Under the pieces are notes generated by a model. The model saw nothing but the letters and a program-made list of their open reading frames with translations. It did no database searches and was not told where the DNA came from. This document shows positions 42,501 through 49,559 of a stretch of DNA of 64,000 bases, one piece after another. How positions within the stretch are numbered: the first letter of the stretch is position 1; every line of letters starts with the position of its first letter. This DNA comes from Myxococcales bacterium (GTDB lineage Bacteria; Myxococcota_A; UBA9160; SZUA-336): contig JABSQV010000029.1 of assembly GCA_013215565.1 (NCBI GenBank), positions 35,212 through 99,211 of the forward strand. The letters run 5' to 3'. The position numbers and the translations under genes are program-made.

Positions 42501-45500
42501 CAAGCTCACGTTGTCGGCATCCATCACGGCCGAGAGGTCGGCCGTCGCCATACCGTCCACCTGGGGCAGCAGGGGCGAGATGGTGGGCTGGCCCGTTGCC
42601 AGGCTGTTGCCACCGGCCGCGCCGTCGCCGCCAATCTCGAGCGTCACGTCGTCGAACGCCAAGCGCTCGATGTTCTTGACCAGGTCTCGACCGGTGCTTC
42701 CGAGTACGCGATTGTCGAGAACCTCGATGTAGCCATCGGGGCCAGCGAGCGCATCCGGACCGCCGAACACGTCGTCGACCGTGAGGACGCCCATGGCATC
42801 AACCACGCCCTCGATCGAGTAGTCGGCGAGGTTGCCCGCGAAGGTCGCGGTATCCGTGTCCACGTTCATTGGATCCCGATCGCTGATCGCGCGTGAGATC
42901 GAGAGCTCACCCGGGTTGATCGCACCGGCGAAGATCGCCTGGGCGACGTCCTGCATGCTGTCGACAACGATGATCATCTCGGCTGCATCGAGGGCCGCCT
43001 GGGCCGCTGCGAGGCCCGCGCTTGCATCTGTCACGGCCTGAGCCGCTACGCCTGCATCCACGAGTGCCGCCGCTGCCGCCGCATCCGCCACGACCGAAGC
43101 CGCCGCCGAGGCCACCGCCGCCGCCGCTGAGGCATCTGCCGTCGCTTGGGCTGCCTGTGCATTGTCCGCCGCCGCCTGGGTGGTCAGCGTGGCCGCAGCC
43201 AGCGCTGCCGCCGCATCCGCTGCCGCCTGGGCCGCTCCGGCCGCAGTCGCGTTCGCTGCCGCAAGCGCGGTCTCTGCCGCGACCTCGGCCGCAATCGCAT
43301 CCGCCGCCACCTGCGCTGCCGCAAGCTCTGCCGCCGCCGCGGTCGCTGCATCGGCAGCCGCTGCGTCGGAAGCTGTCGCCGCCGCCGCCGAAGCTGCCGC
43401 TGCGGCATCGGCCATCGCCTGCGCGTCAGCCGCGTTGGCTGCTGCTGCGTCCGAAGTCGCCTGCGCTGCCGCTGCCGCATCCGCTGCCGCCTGGGTCGTC
43501 AGAGTGGCTGCCGCCAGCTCTGCTGCCGCGTCCAATGCGGCCTGTGCCGCCGCTACCGAAGCCGCGTTCGCTGCCGCGAGCGCGGTCTCTGCCGCGACCT
43601 CGGCCGCAATCGCGTCCGCTGCCGCCTGGGCTGCTGCGAGACGTGCTGAATCTGCGTCCGCCGCGGCTGCCTGTGCCGTTGCGAGATCCGCTGCCGCCGC
43701 GGCCGAAACCACCGCCGCCGCATCCGCAATCGCCTGCGCTGCAGCCGAAGCCGTCGCCGCATCATCGGCCATCGCCTGCTCGGACGCCGCCGCATTCGCC
43801 GCTGCAACTGCTGCGGCCGAAGCCGCTGCCGCATCCACGATGGCCTGCGCCTCCGCGGCCTGGGCCGCAGCCGAAGCCGCCGCCGCTGCATCTGCAGCCG
43901 TCATGGCGTTCGCTGCCGTTGCTGCGGCCGCGCCCGAAGCCGCTGCCGCCGCATCCGCAGTCACCTGCGCCGCAGCTGCAGCCGCCTGGGTCGCTGCCGC
44001 CGCCGTGGCTGCTGCATCCGCCGCCGCCTGTGCCGTATTGACCTGGGCCTGGGCCGCGTTCGCAGCCGACTGGGCCGCGATCGCGTTCGTGAGGGCCGTC
44101 ACGAAGTCACCCTCGCCGCTCGCGATGAACGCGAGCAGGGCTGCCTGCGCTGCGTCGCGCGCATCGAGGGCCGCCTGAAGCGCCGCCTCTGCGCCCGCGA
44201 GCACGCCATCCGCGTTCGTCTGTGCCGCTGCCGCTGCCGCCGCGTCCGTCGCTGCAGTCGCTGCCGCCGCTGCCGCATTGGCCGCATCGGCCGCGGCCTG
44301 ATCGGCTGCCGCCTGGGCTGCACCTGCTGCCGCAGCATCGGCCGCCGCCGCCGTCGCGGCCGCGCTGGCCGCTGCGGTGGTGGCCGCCATCGCGGCATCC
44401 GCTGCCGCCGCTGCGTCAAGGGCTGCCGTCATGGCATTCAGGGCCGCAGCCGCTGCTGGCGCTGCCTGAGCCGCCTCCGCCGCTGCTGCATCGGCCGCCG
44501 CCTGTGCCGCCGCTGCATCGGCCGCTGCCGCGTTCGCGGCTGCCATGGCTGCGCCATCGGCCACTGCCTGCGCTGCGCTGGCGGCATCGAACGCCGTCTG
44601 CGCGTCGAGCGCCGCTTGCGTGGCTGCATCGGTGGCCGCCATCGCCGCGGCCTCTGCCGCGACCGCGTCTGCTGCCGCCGCTGTGGCCGCGGCTGCCGCC
44701 GCATCGGCGTCAGTAGAGTCTACGCCAGCCGCGATGTTCGCATCGGCCGCATTCTGAGCCGCCGCCGTCGCCGCATCGGCCGCTGCCGAAGCGATCGCCT
44801 GTGCTGCGGCCGCGTTCACTGCCGCTGCCGCATCGACGGCCGCTGCCGTTGCCGCGTCTGCCGCCGCTGCTGCCGCCGTAGCTGCCGCTGCGGCTGCCGC
44901 ATTCTCGGCCGCAGCCGCGTCAATCGCTGCCAGTGAAGCCGCCTCGGTGGCCGCCATCGCCGCGGACTCTGCCGCGGCCGCTGCTGCTGCCGCCGCATTC
45001 GCCACGTCTTCGGCCGCCATCGCCGCCGCGTCCGTCACGCCGGCAGCGATCTGGGCATCGGCTGCATTTAGCGCGGCCGTCGTGTTTGCAGCCGCTGCTG
45101 CCGCATCAGTCGCGGCCTGCGCCGCGTCCGCGGTCTCCTGAGCGTCCGCCGCTGCCGCTGCCGCCGCCGTCGCGATGACGTTGGCGTCGGCCGCTGCCGA
45201 AGCAGCGGTCGCGTTGTCAAGGTTCTGCTGCGCCGCTGCAGCCTCGATTGCGAGGGGACCGCCAAACCGGACCATGGGGTTCGGGGTCGAGATCCCGACC
45301 GCGAGCGCCGCGTCGCCATCGATGATGTCGTCGCCGAGGTCGCCCTCGATCACGTCGCTGCCGGCGCCGCCGAGCATGAGCTCGCCGCCGGTCCAGCCGA
45401 ACTGGGTCCAGCCGTTCACGGGATCGACCGGAAGGACACGGCGCTCGGTGACGGGGATCATGTCATCCAGGCCATCGATCAGCGAGAAGCCGTCGTGCAT

Positions 45501-48500
45501 GATGGTGCCACCCGCATTGGTGGCCACCACCAGTTCGTTGCCACCCAGGCCGGCTTCGGTCAGGGCCGCGCCGTTCAGGATGTCGGCATGCGGCGAACCG
45601 CTCACGCCCTCGACCCGGTCGTACCGGTCGGCCACGGTAGCGCTCGAGGGAGGCAGGGTCGGCCGCAGGAAGATGGTCAGGTCGAGATCGATGTCCACGC
45701 CTTCGGGATTGTTCGCGAAGCTCACCCAGTCGAAACCGAGCTGGCCTTCGACGCGATCGATGCCGGGACCGGCCACGATGATGTCATCGCCGTTTTCCAT
45801 GTCGGCATCGTTGTTGCCGTTGCGGCTGATGAAGACGTCGTTGCCCTTGTGTCCGGGCTCGCCTGCCTCGGCAGCAACACCGAAGTCGCCCTGGAAGAGG
45901 TCCTCACCGCCGCCCAGGTTCTCCATCCAGTCGTTGCCCTGGCCACCGCGAATGTGACCGAGGAACAGGCCGTCCAGGATGTAGTCGTCGCCGGGTCCAG
46001 CGAAGATCTCGCCGAGTTCGCTCGGGTTCACGATGAAGTCGTTGCCGTTGTCACCGAAGATCACGTCCTCTTCGTTACCACTGTTGATGGCGTCGTTGCC
46101 ATCGCCACCTTCGATCACGTCCGGACCGCCGAGGTCCGTAATGATGTCATCGCCGGGACCGCCCTCGATCAGGTCGGCGCCGTCGCCGCCCTCGAGCCGG
46201 TCGTTACCTGCGCGACCCCAGATCGAGTCGTCGCCGATGCCACCGATGATGGTGTCGTTCCCGGACGTGCCGCCGATGGTGTAGTGATCTCCACCGGTCG
46301 TCTGCAGGAACCGCGTCGGATCCGGCACGTTGATGTTGGTCGTGCTCGACGCTGGATCGCGGATCCAGAACGGGAACAGTTCCGACTCGCCCTCGGGATC
46401 TACACTCCCGAGACCATCGTTGAACTGAAGGGTCTGGTCGACCTCCATGATGAAGTTCGGAACCGAGAACACGTTGAGCGAGAGGCTGCCATGGCCTGCC
46501 ATACCGATGTCGGTATTCCGCATGACCAGCGCCGTGAACGAGTTGGACTCGAGTTCATTGAAGAAGTGCGTGTTCGCGGTCCGAGCTACGTAGTAGAAGC
46601 GGTCCCCGATCTCCATGCGCTCGATCTGGTTCTCGAACACGAAGTTGTGCGTCGAGCCCAGGTAGCCACCGAAGGGCTGTCGCTCCTCCGCGAGGCCACC
46701 GTTCCAGAAGTCCACATCTTCGATACCCGTGGTGGGCGTCCCGCCGATGGGGGTTGCATATGCGCCGCGGCTGAAGAGGAAGTCCCGCGCATCGGCCGGA
46801 ACCGCCGCAGTGCCGTCACTCCAGCCATTGTTCACGCAGTAGGTCGCCGCGTCAGCCGTGAGCGAACCCACGATCGCGCAGGCCGCCGCACGCTTTCCAG
46901 CGTAGGTCGTGGCTGTCGTGATCGAGTCATGCGTGCCGTAGGCCGCGATGAAGTTCACGAGGCTCGCCTCGTGGCGCAGGTTGTCGCCGTAGTCCATCCA
47001 GTGGATGTAGGGCTTGAGCTGCTCACTCGCGGTGGCCTTGAAGAAGCGCCGCCGGGCCGCGTTCAACGAGGGATTTCCCACGTCACGACCACGCGCGATG
47101 TTAATGGCGCCGAGGTCGAGGGGAAGCCCCACGAGGTTATTCTGCATCGACCCGGTCACGAACTCGTCGATCTCGTTCGCGACAGTCCGGGTGAGACCGC
47201 GGATGACCGCGCCCGCTGCCACTTCCGGCGAGAGCGTCGGGTTTCCGGCTGCGTCCGAGTTCTGGAACGCGAGCGGGTTCAGGAAGGCCTCGAACAGGCC
47301 CAACTGCTCGCCCGCCCCGGCCGCATTGACTGCGCCCGCATCCACGATCGTATTGAAGTCCGAGTCGAGACGATCGACCGTCTCGGTGAGCATCGAGTGC
47401 CCGAAGCGGTACACGGACTGAGAGAACTCCGCCGTGATCGAGACGTCCACGTTGGTGTGGTGGCCCTCGAAGGCGTCCTTGAGTCCCGAAAGCGTCGGCG
47501 CGAACTCGTCGAACACGATCCGGTTGTACTGCATCTCCGTACCGAAACGTGCGGCCTGGAAGACGCGCTCGCCGTGCCAGTCGAGACCGAGATCATCGAT
47601 CGCCATCTTTGCGGTCATCTGGTTCATCAGCGAAGCATCCGTGACCGGGAACGCGAGGTTCAAGGCCGGAATCGCGTCGACGTCCACGTCGAGCCATTCG
47701 TTCAGGAAGGCCAGATCGTTGTCTGCCGCCGCGGAGTCCAGGACCACGCGCTTGACCACGTCCACGAGCCGGTTGTGCTCGGAGTGGAAGATGTGGTGGA
47801 CCGTGGTGAGTGCGATGTTCTCGTTGCAGCGCCCGTCTCCACACATGAAGTGGCGTCCGAGCAACTCGTCATCGTACTCGCCCGGGGCCGCCGACTCGCG
47901 GATCCCGCGCGTGACCTGACCGCTGAGCATGTCGGTCCGCGCATTGACCACGGTGTCGGCATCGGGCGTGCCATTCGGGGCCGCCGAGTGGGCCACGTCG
48001 AGGAAGAAGCTGTGCCCGCTGCGAAGCGCGAGGCTCGCATCCACGGGATTGTCCAGGCTGCCCTCGAGCAGCGTCGGCGTGCCGTCCGGGTTGGTGCCGG
48101 TCACGATCTGCGCAAAGCCGCCCGCACCCTTGATGATGCGACCGTAGATGTCGGTATGGATGTGCGGAATGTTGGCGCCATCCTGGTCATCGAGGTCGAT
48201 GCCGAGCACGGTGCGGGCCTGGTTGCGGATGTCCGCCCAGGTCGACATTCCCATCGGACCGCCCGCCATTCCCGGGGTACCGCCGTTGAGCAAGCGACCG
48301 CTGTTCTCCGGGCTGCCGTTCACCAGTTCGTAGTGGCGGAGCAGCGCGTTCTGGCCGCCGTGCGACCCGTAGGTCTGCTGCTGGTCGACGTGGGGGGTGG
48401 TGCGGTTCAGGAACTGGCGATTGCCGTCGGCGTCCGTGAACTGCGTGGCCCGAGTCATCGCCATCGAGGCGCCTTCGCCCGGTGCGAAGAGCGGGTCGTC

Positions 48501-49163
48501 TCCGGGGACCGCCATCACCACCGTACCGTTGCCGCCCTTTTCGATCAGGTCGAGACCGTGATCGAAGAACTGCGCGAAGAAGGTCATGTAGGCGTTGGTG
48601 GGTGCCGACAGACCCTCGTCCGGTGCGGTGTTGGGGATGAAGAACTGGTTGGCGCCGGCGATGTCCGGGCCGATGTCCTCTCCCTCTTCAGCCGCTGCGG
48701 TCGCCACCGCCGCCGGGTTCTCGGTCGACTGGTTGACGATCAGGTGGCTGATTTGCCGCGGGCTGTTGTCCAGGACGTCGGCGTCGCTGGCGTAAGTCGT
48801 CCCTCCGTCAGCCGCGGGGAACACCTTGTCACCGCTGTCGCTGAAGAACTCGTCGGCCCGGCCGTTGTTTTCCTGGCCGGGGATCAGACTGTTGCAGCTA
48901 CCGTCCACGGTGCGCAGGCCCCAGGGGACGCTTGCGTTCGGGAGGATGCTGAGCAGCGCGTCGCACGATTCGCCTGCCGCGACGTGCGCCTCTGAAAATT
49001 CAATTTGCTTGAGTATGAAATTGAGGTCCGAGCGGTCGAATGCCAGGTCCCCTGAGGCGGACTGGGCAACTGCCATCCCGGACAGCATCGCGGTGGCCAG
49101 GAAGGCCACCAGGATGGTGAGTCGGGAGAGCAGGCTGAGCGCTCTACTTCTGTCACCGGTCAT
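39501..49163 (-). CDS. Giant secreted haem peroxidase with RTX repeats and alanine-rich insert
   Basis: About 3220 residues from ATG at 49163 (GAGGAG before it). Signal peptide 1-34 (AMLSGMAVAQ). Residues ~40-900 are an animal-type haem peroxidase: distal-His motif FFAQFFDHGLDLI near residue 200, proximal-His region TVHHIFHSEHNRLVDVVKRV near 460. Residues ~960-1120 carry RTX-like GGxGxDxx calcium nonapeptides. Residues ~1306-2059 are an alanine-dominated low-complexity block lying between GDAALAVGIST and VDSMQDVAQAIFAGAINPG, two segments usually close together in bacterial homologues. Then an Ig-like part, four ~170-210-residue repeats, and two Cys-rich ~50-residue modules. Extracellular oxidant-producing enzymes of this class attack halides or phenols. 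No type I secretion gene is nearby; a Sec signal is present instead. Confidence 0.88.
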   Translation of the reverse strand: MTGDRSRALSLLSRLTILVAFLATAMLSGMAVAQSASGDLAFDRSDLNFILKQIEFSEAHVAAGESCDALLSILPNASVPWGLRTVDGSCNSLIPGQENNGRADEFFSDSGDKVFPAADGGTTYASDADVLDNSPRQISHLIVNQSTENPAAVATAAAEEGEDIGPDIAGANQFFIPNTAPDEGLSAPTNAYMTFFAQFFDHGLDLIEKGGNGTVVMAVPGDDPLFAPGEGASMAMTRATQFTDADGNRQFLNRTTPHVDQQQTYGSHGGQNALLRHYELVNGSPENSGRLLNGGTPGMAGGPMGMSTWADIRNQARTVLGIDLDDQDGANIPHIHTDIYGRIIKGAGGFAQIVTGTNPDGTPTLLEGSLDNPVDASLALRSGHSFFLDVAHSAAPNGTPDADTVVNARTDMLSGQVTRGIRESAAPGEYDDELLGRHFMCGDGRCNENIALTTVHHIFHSEHNRLVDVVKRVVLDSAAADNDLAFLNEWLDVDVDAIPALNLAFPVTDASLMNQMTAKMAIDDLGLDWHGERVFQAARFGTEMQYNRIVFDEFAPTLSGLKDAFEGHHTNVDVSITAEFSQSVYRFGHSMLTETVDRLDSDFNTIVDAGAVNAAGAGEQLGLFEAFLNPLAFQNSDAAGNPTLSPEVAAGAVIRGLTRTVANEIDEFVTGSMQNNLVGLPLDLGAINIARGRDVGNPSLNAARRRFFKATASEQLKPYIHWMDYGDNLRHEASLVNFIAAYGTHDSITTATTYAGKRAAACAIVGSLTADAATYCVNNGWSDGTAAVPADARDFLFSRGAYATPIGGTPTTGIEDVDFWNGGLAEERQPFGGYLGSTHNFVFENQIERMEIGDRFYYVARTANTHFFNELESNSFTALVMRNTDIGMAGHGSLSLNVFSVPNFIMEVDQTLQFNDGLGSVDPEGESELFPFWIRDPASSTTNINVPDPTRFLQTTGGDHYTIGGTSGNDTIIGGIGDDSIWGRAGNDRLEGGDGADLIEGGPGDDIITDLGGPDVIEGGDGNDAINSGNEEDVIFGDNGNDFIVNPSELGEIFAGPGDDYILDGLFLGHIRGGQGNDWMENLGGGEDLFQGDFGVAAEAGEPGHKGNDVFISRNGNNDADMENGDDIIVAGPGIDRVEGQLGFDWVSFANNPEGVDIDLDLTIFLRPTLPPSSATVADRYDRVEGVSGSPHADILNGAALTEAGLGGNELVVATNAGGTIMHDGFSLIDGLDDMIPVTERRVLPVDPVNGWTQFGWTGGELMLGGAGSDVIEGDLGDDIIDGDAALAVGISTPNPMVRFGGPLAIEAAAAQQNLDNATAASAAADANVIATAAAAAAADAQETADAAQAATDAAAAAANTTAALNAADAQIAAGVTDAAAMAAEDVANAAAAAAAAAESAAMAATEAASLAAIDAAAAENAAAAAAATAAAAAADAATAAAVDAAAAVNAAAAQAIASAAADAATAAAQNAADANIAAGVDSTDADAAAAAATAAAADAVAAEAAAMAATDAATQAALDAQTAFDAASAAQAVADGAAMAAANAAAADAAAAQAAADAAAAEAAQAAPAAAAALNAMTAALDAAAAADAAMAATTAAASAAATAAAADAAAAGAAQAAADQAAADAANAAAAAATAATDAAAAAAAQTNADGVLAGAEAALQAALDARDAAQAALLAFIASGEGDFVTALTNAIAAQSAANAAQAQVNTAQAAADAAATAAAATQAAAAAAQVTADAAAAASGAAAATAANAMTAADAAAAASAAAQAAEAQAIVDAAAASAAAVAAANAAASEQAMADDAATASAAAQAIADAAAVVSAAAAADLATAQAAAADADSARLAAAQAAADAIAAEVAAETALAAANAASVAAAQAALDAAAELAAATLTTQAAADAAAAAQATSDAAAANAADAQAMADAAAAASAAAATASDAAAADAATAAAAELAAAQVAADAIAAEVAAETALAAANATAAGAAQAAADAAAALAAATLTTQAAADNAQAAQATADASAAAAVASAAASVVADAAAAAALVDAGVAAQAVTDASAGLAAAQAALDAAEMIIVVDSMQDVAQAIFAGAINPGELSISRAISDRDPMNVDTDTATFAGNLADYSIEGVVDAMGVLTVDDVFGGPDALAGPDGYIEVLDNRVLGSTGRDLVKNIERLAFDDVTLEIGGDGAAGGNSLATGQPTISPLLPQVDGMATADLSAVMDADNVSLLGGVDPAGASFVWQSELEAGSGVFEDIIRLGGINGTGDPIGVTGQSMDVTVAEAGLRVRVVVTFQDEAGVLETVRSAPVTVVGADGAVAANPDGLPLANFIGTAADLDGAGTTFENASVPGGPRFDIVIPAALLADFPQVAGQNVDEPFAAGFGCGAELATTGITVTFTNNASGNVTGTFSPEIVAVCDALVFPPVLLDATIVDVLFSIRDFDVLPLVSGPTTVSVTVNSTGEEVANALFLGDSSIGSATGVTVALVNNAPFVEPVPTAMFLGTAADIDGGTVTFESLSRLGLARIDATIPNVPLALFANTGFGQTIVAEDEIAVDSFLLTFANVTLNGPAILGVFTSEIVAIQVLDAAGNPTGEVIQDAVNVLFSIRGADVAPLIRGLTRASLTVDGVEVASESFFGDSSVNDAQDVLIMLSDDQIAAAATLFIAQATGDAGAIAAATAALTAANDAAAAANTAAALAAELALVPNANFNGVAADLAPINFVNASRPGLARFDVTIPAVDLDLFTNTGFGVMILGEDEIAVDRITLMFVDSVTTEVTGVFGPEIVAITDPVTLEVDQGAVNVLFSIRGADVAPLVTGLTRAVVSLDGVPVADGVGFFGDSSVNDAQDVAILLTVAEIDAAAALVVAQATGAPAAVVAAAEAAVADAIAAAPPVVDVLVPVANFNGDAGDIDGDTITVLNVSRPGLARFDVTIPNVDIDLFGGVNGLDAAFSAGETLGCGPLPQVCPGDEIAVDAFSVGFMAGTQVTGVFAAEIVAIEILDPITALPSGVAEQDAVNVLFSIRGADVAPLVSGSTIVTVLVGDAAVATRILVGDSSLNDAQDVTGFDIDLGSADPVVTVETAAGSGFVDLRGRLRIRGICDAGAEASALGLRCNTADRGSFSCRGRGLEPRTLVHVTCSGGTAAAASTAPAATETPAETPAETPAAAPAPTDTEATATADSRGRIHFFGTCSTGEASASDLNCSTRRNGGYRCRGRGFEPGAEVHITCQ
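39504..39938 (-). repeat. Two Cys-rich ~50-residue C-terminal modules
   Basis: Module 1 (39779-39938) and module 2 (39504-39652) share the pattern RGR-hydrophobic, G-x-C, L-x-C, CRGRGxEPxxxVHxTC, with four Cys each. A Thr/Pro/Ala/Glu-rich linker (ETPAETPAETPAAAPAP) with 12-base DNA repeats separates them. The protein ends exactly at module 2. I do not know this module from named families. Confidence 0.75.
39985..42220 (-). repeat. Four large protein repeats with NVLFSIRGADVAPL motif
   Basis: Repeats begin near 42220, 41704, 41072 and 40499. Consensus: ANFxGxAxDxD, SRPGLARFDVTIP, GEDEIAVD, VTGVFxxEIVAI, AVNVLFSIRGADVAPLV, FFGDSSVNDAQDV. DNA copies of the GGTGCCAC...GAGAACAGCACG segment at about 40105, 40750 and 41350 are nearly identical over some 50 bases. 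Copies 2 to 4 are closer to each other than to copy 1, which has IRDFDVLPL. Confidence 0.8.
42985..45245 (-). repeat. Alanine-rich low-complexity block (~750 residues)
   Basis: Runs of Ala broken mostly by Asp, Gln, Thr, Ser, Glu and Asn (AAADAAAAQAAADAAAAEAA). Ala is well over half of the residues by eye, using mainly GCC, GCG and GCA. Gly and Pro are almost absent, so long helix is expected. All frames stay open across much of it, so opposite-strand frames here are not evidence for genes. Confidence 0.9.
43150..43779 (-). repeat. 315-bp tandem duplication inside the alanine block
   Basis: TCTCTGCCGCGACCTCGGCC occurs at 43271 and again at 43586, and GCCTGGGT..GTCAG occurs at 43174 and 43489. 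Both pairs are 315 bases apart, which equals 105 codons, so the frame is kept. The protein copies share AADAIAAEVAAETALAAANA and LAAATLTTQAAAD. Edges are approximate. Confidence 0.75.
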
Positions 49164-49280
49164 ATTCTTCTCCTCGGCTGGGTCGTTCGCCCGTTTCGGG
49201 CGGGCCATTGGGTTTCGGTTGCTTGCGAATTCACGGAATCTCCACTGGGGTCGAATGGCCCCAGTTCTGAAAACCGCGGG

Positions 49281-49310
49281 TATATGGCCATAGTGCACCA
49301 TCAAAGTCAA
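49281..49310 (-). promoter_or_regulatory. Candidate promoter of the giant peroxidase gene
   Basis: On the minus strand TTGACT (49310-49305) is followed after 18 bases by CATATA (49286-49281), about 118 bases before the ATG. Local sequence is far more A+T-rich than the rest of the window. A 6-bp hairpin CGCCCG-TTT-CGGGCG lies at 49188-49202 in the leader. Confidence 0.4.
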
Positions 49311-49544
49311 GCATTCCTGGTGAATTACCCCCATTTTATTTCTTGATGCACATCTCCGTTGGATTTATTGGGATGTTTTGCGCGCAGCTTGCGGAGATCG
49401 TGTCTAAAACACCACAAATCTCGAACCGGCAACCGCTGGCCGAGGCGCCTCCAGAGAGCTCGTGGCGCGCGGATTCCCGGGTCGAGGGGGGGCCCGGACC
49501 CGAGCTCCGCCAGGCGGCGGTCGCGTGGCCCCGGGTCCGTCCTC

Positions 49545-49559
49545 TAAGCTCCGCTTCGC
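49545..49559 (+). promoter_or_regulatory. -10-like box nine bases before the PBP start
   Basis: TAAGCT (49545-49550) is followed by CCGCTTCGC and the ATG at 49560. No ribosome-binding site is present. The spacing is the same as at 17606 and 29584. Confidence 0.32.

Larger units (their letters stand above)
49164..49559. other. 396-base intergenic region, AT-rich in part
   Basis: Divergent spacer between the peroxidase and PBP1b-like genes. It holds the peroxidase leader hairpin and candidate promoter, an A+T-rich stretch at about 49270-49430, and a TAAGCT box just before the PBP start. I see no supported coding frame. Confidence 0.6.

Noticed and set aside
43022..44178. Plus-strand Pro-rich, Ala-rich and Arg/Cys-rich frames over the alanine block
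   Set aside because: Low-complexity GCN codons keep most frames open; the peroxidase frame is the only one continuous with real domains on both sides.
45495..48995. Open plus-strand frame of about 1166 codons opposite the peroxidase gene
   Set aside because: It mirrors the real minus-strand codons (His/Val/Asp/Glu-rich, no domain or signal) and a GC-rich real gene commonly leaves a long antisense frame.
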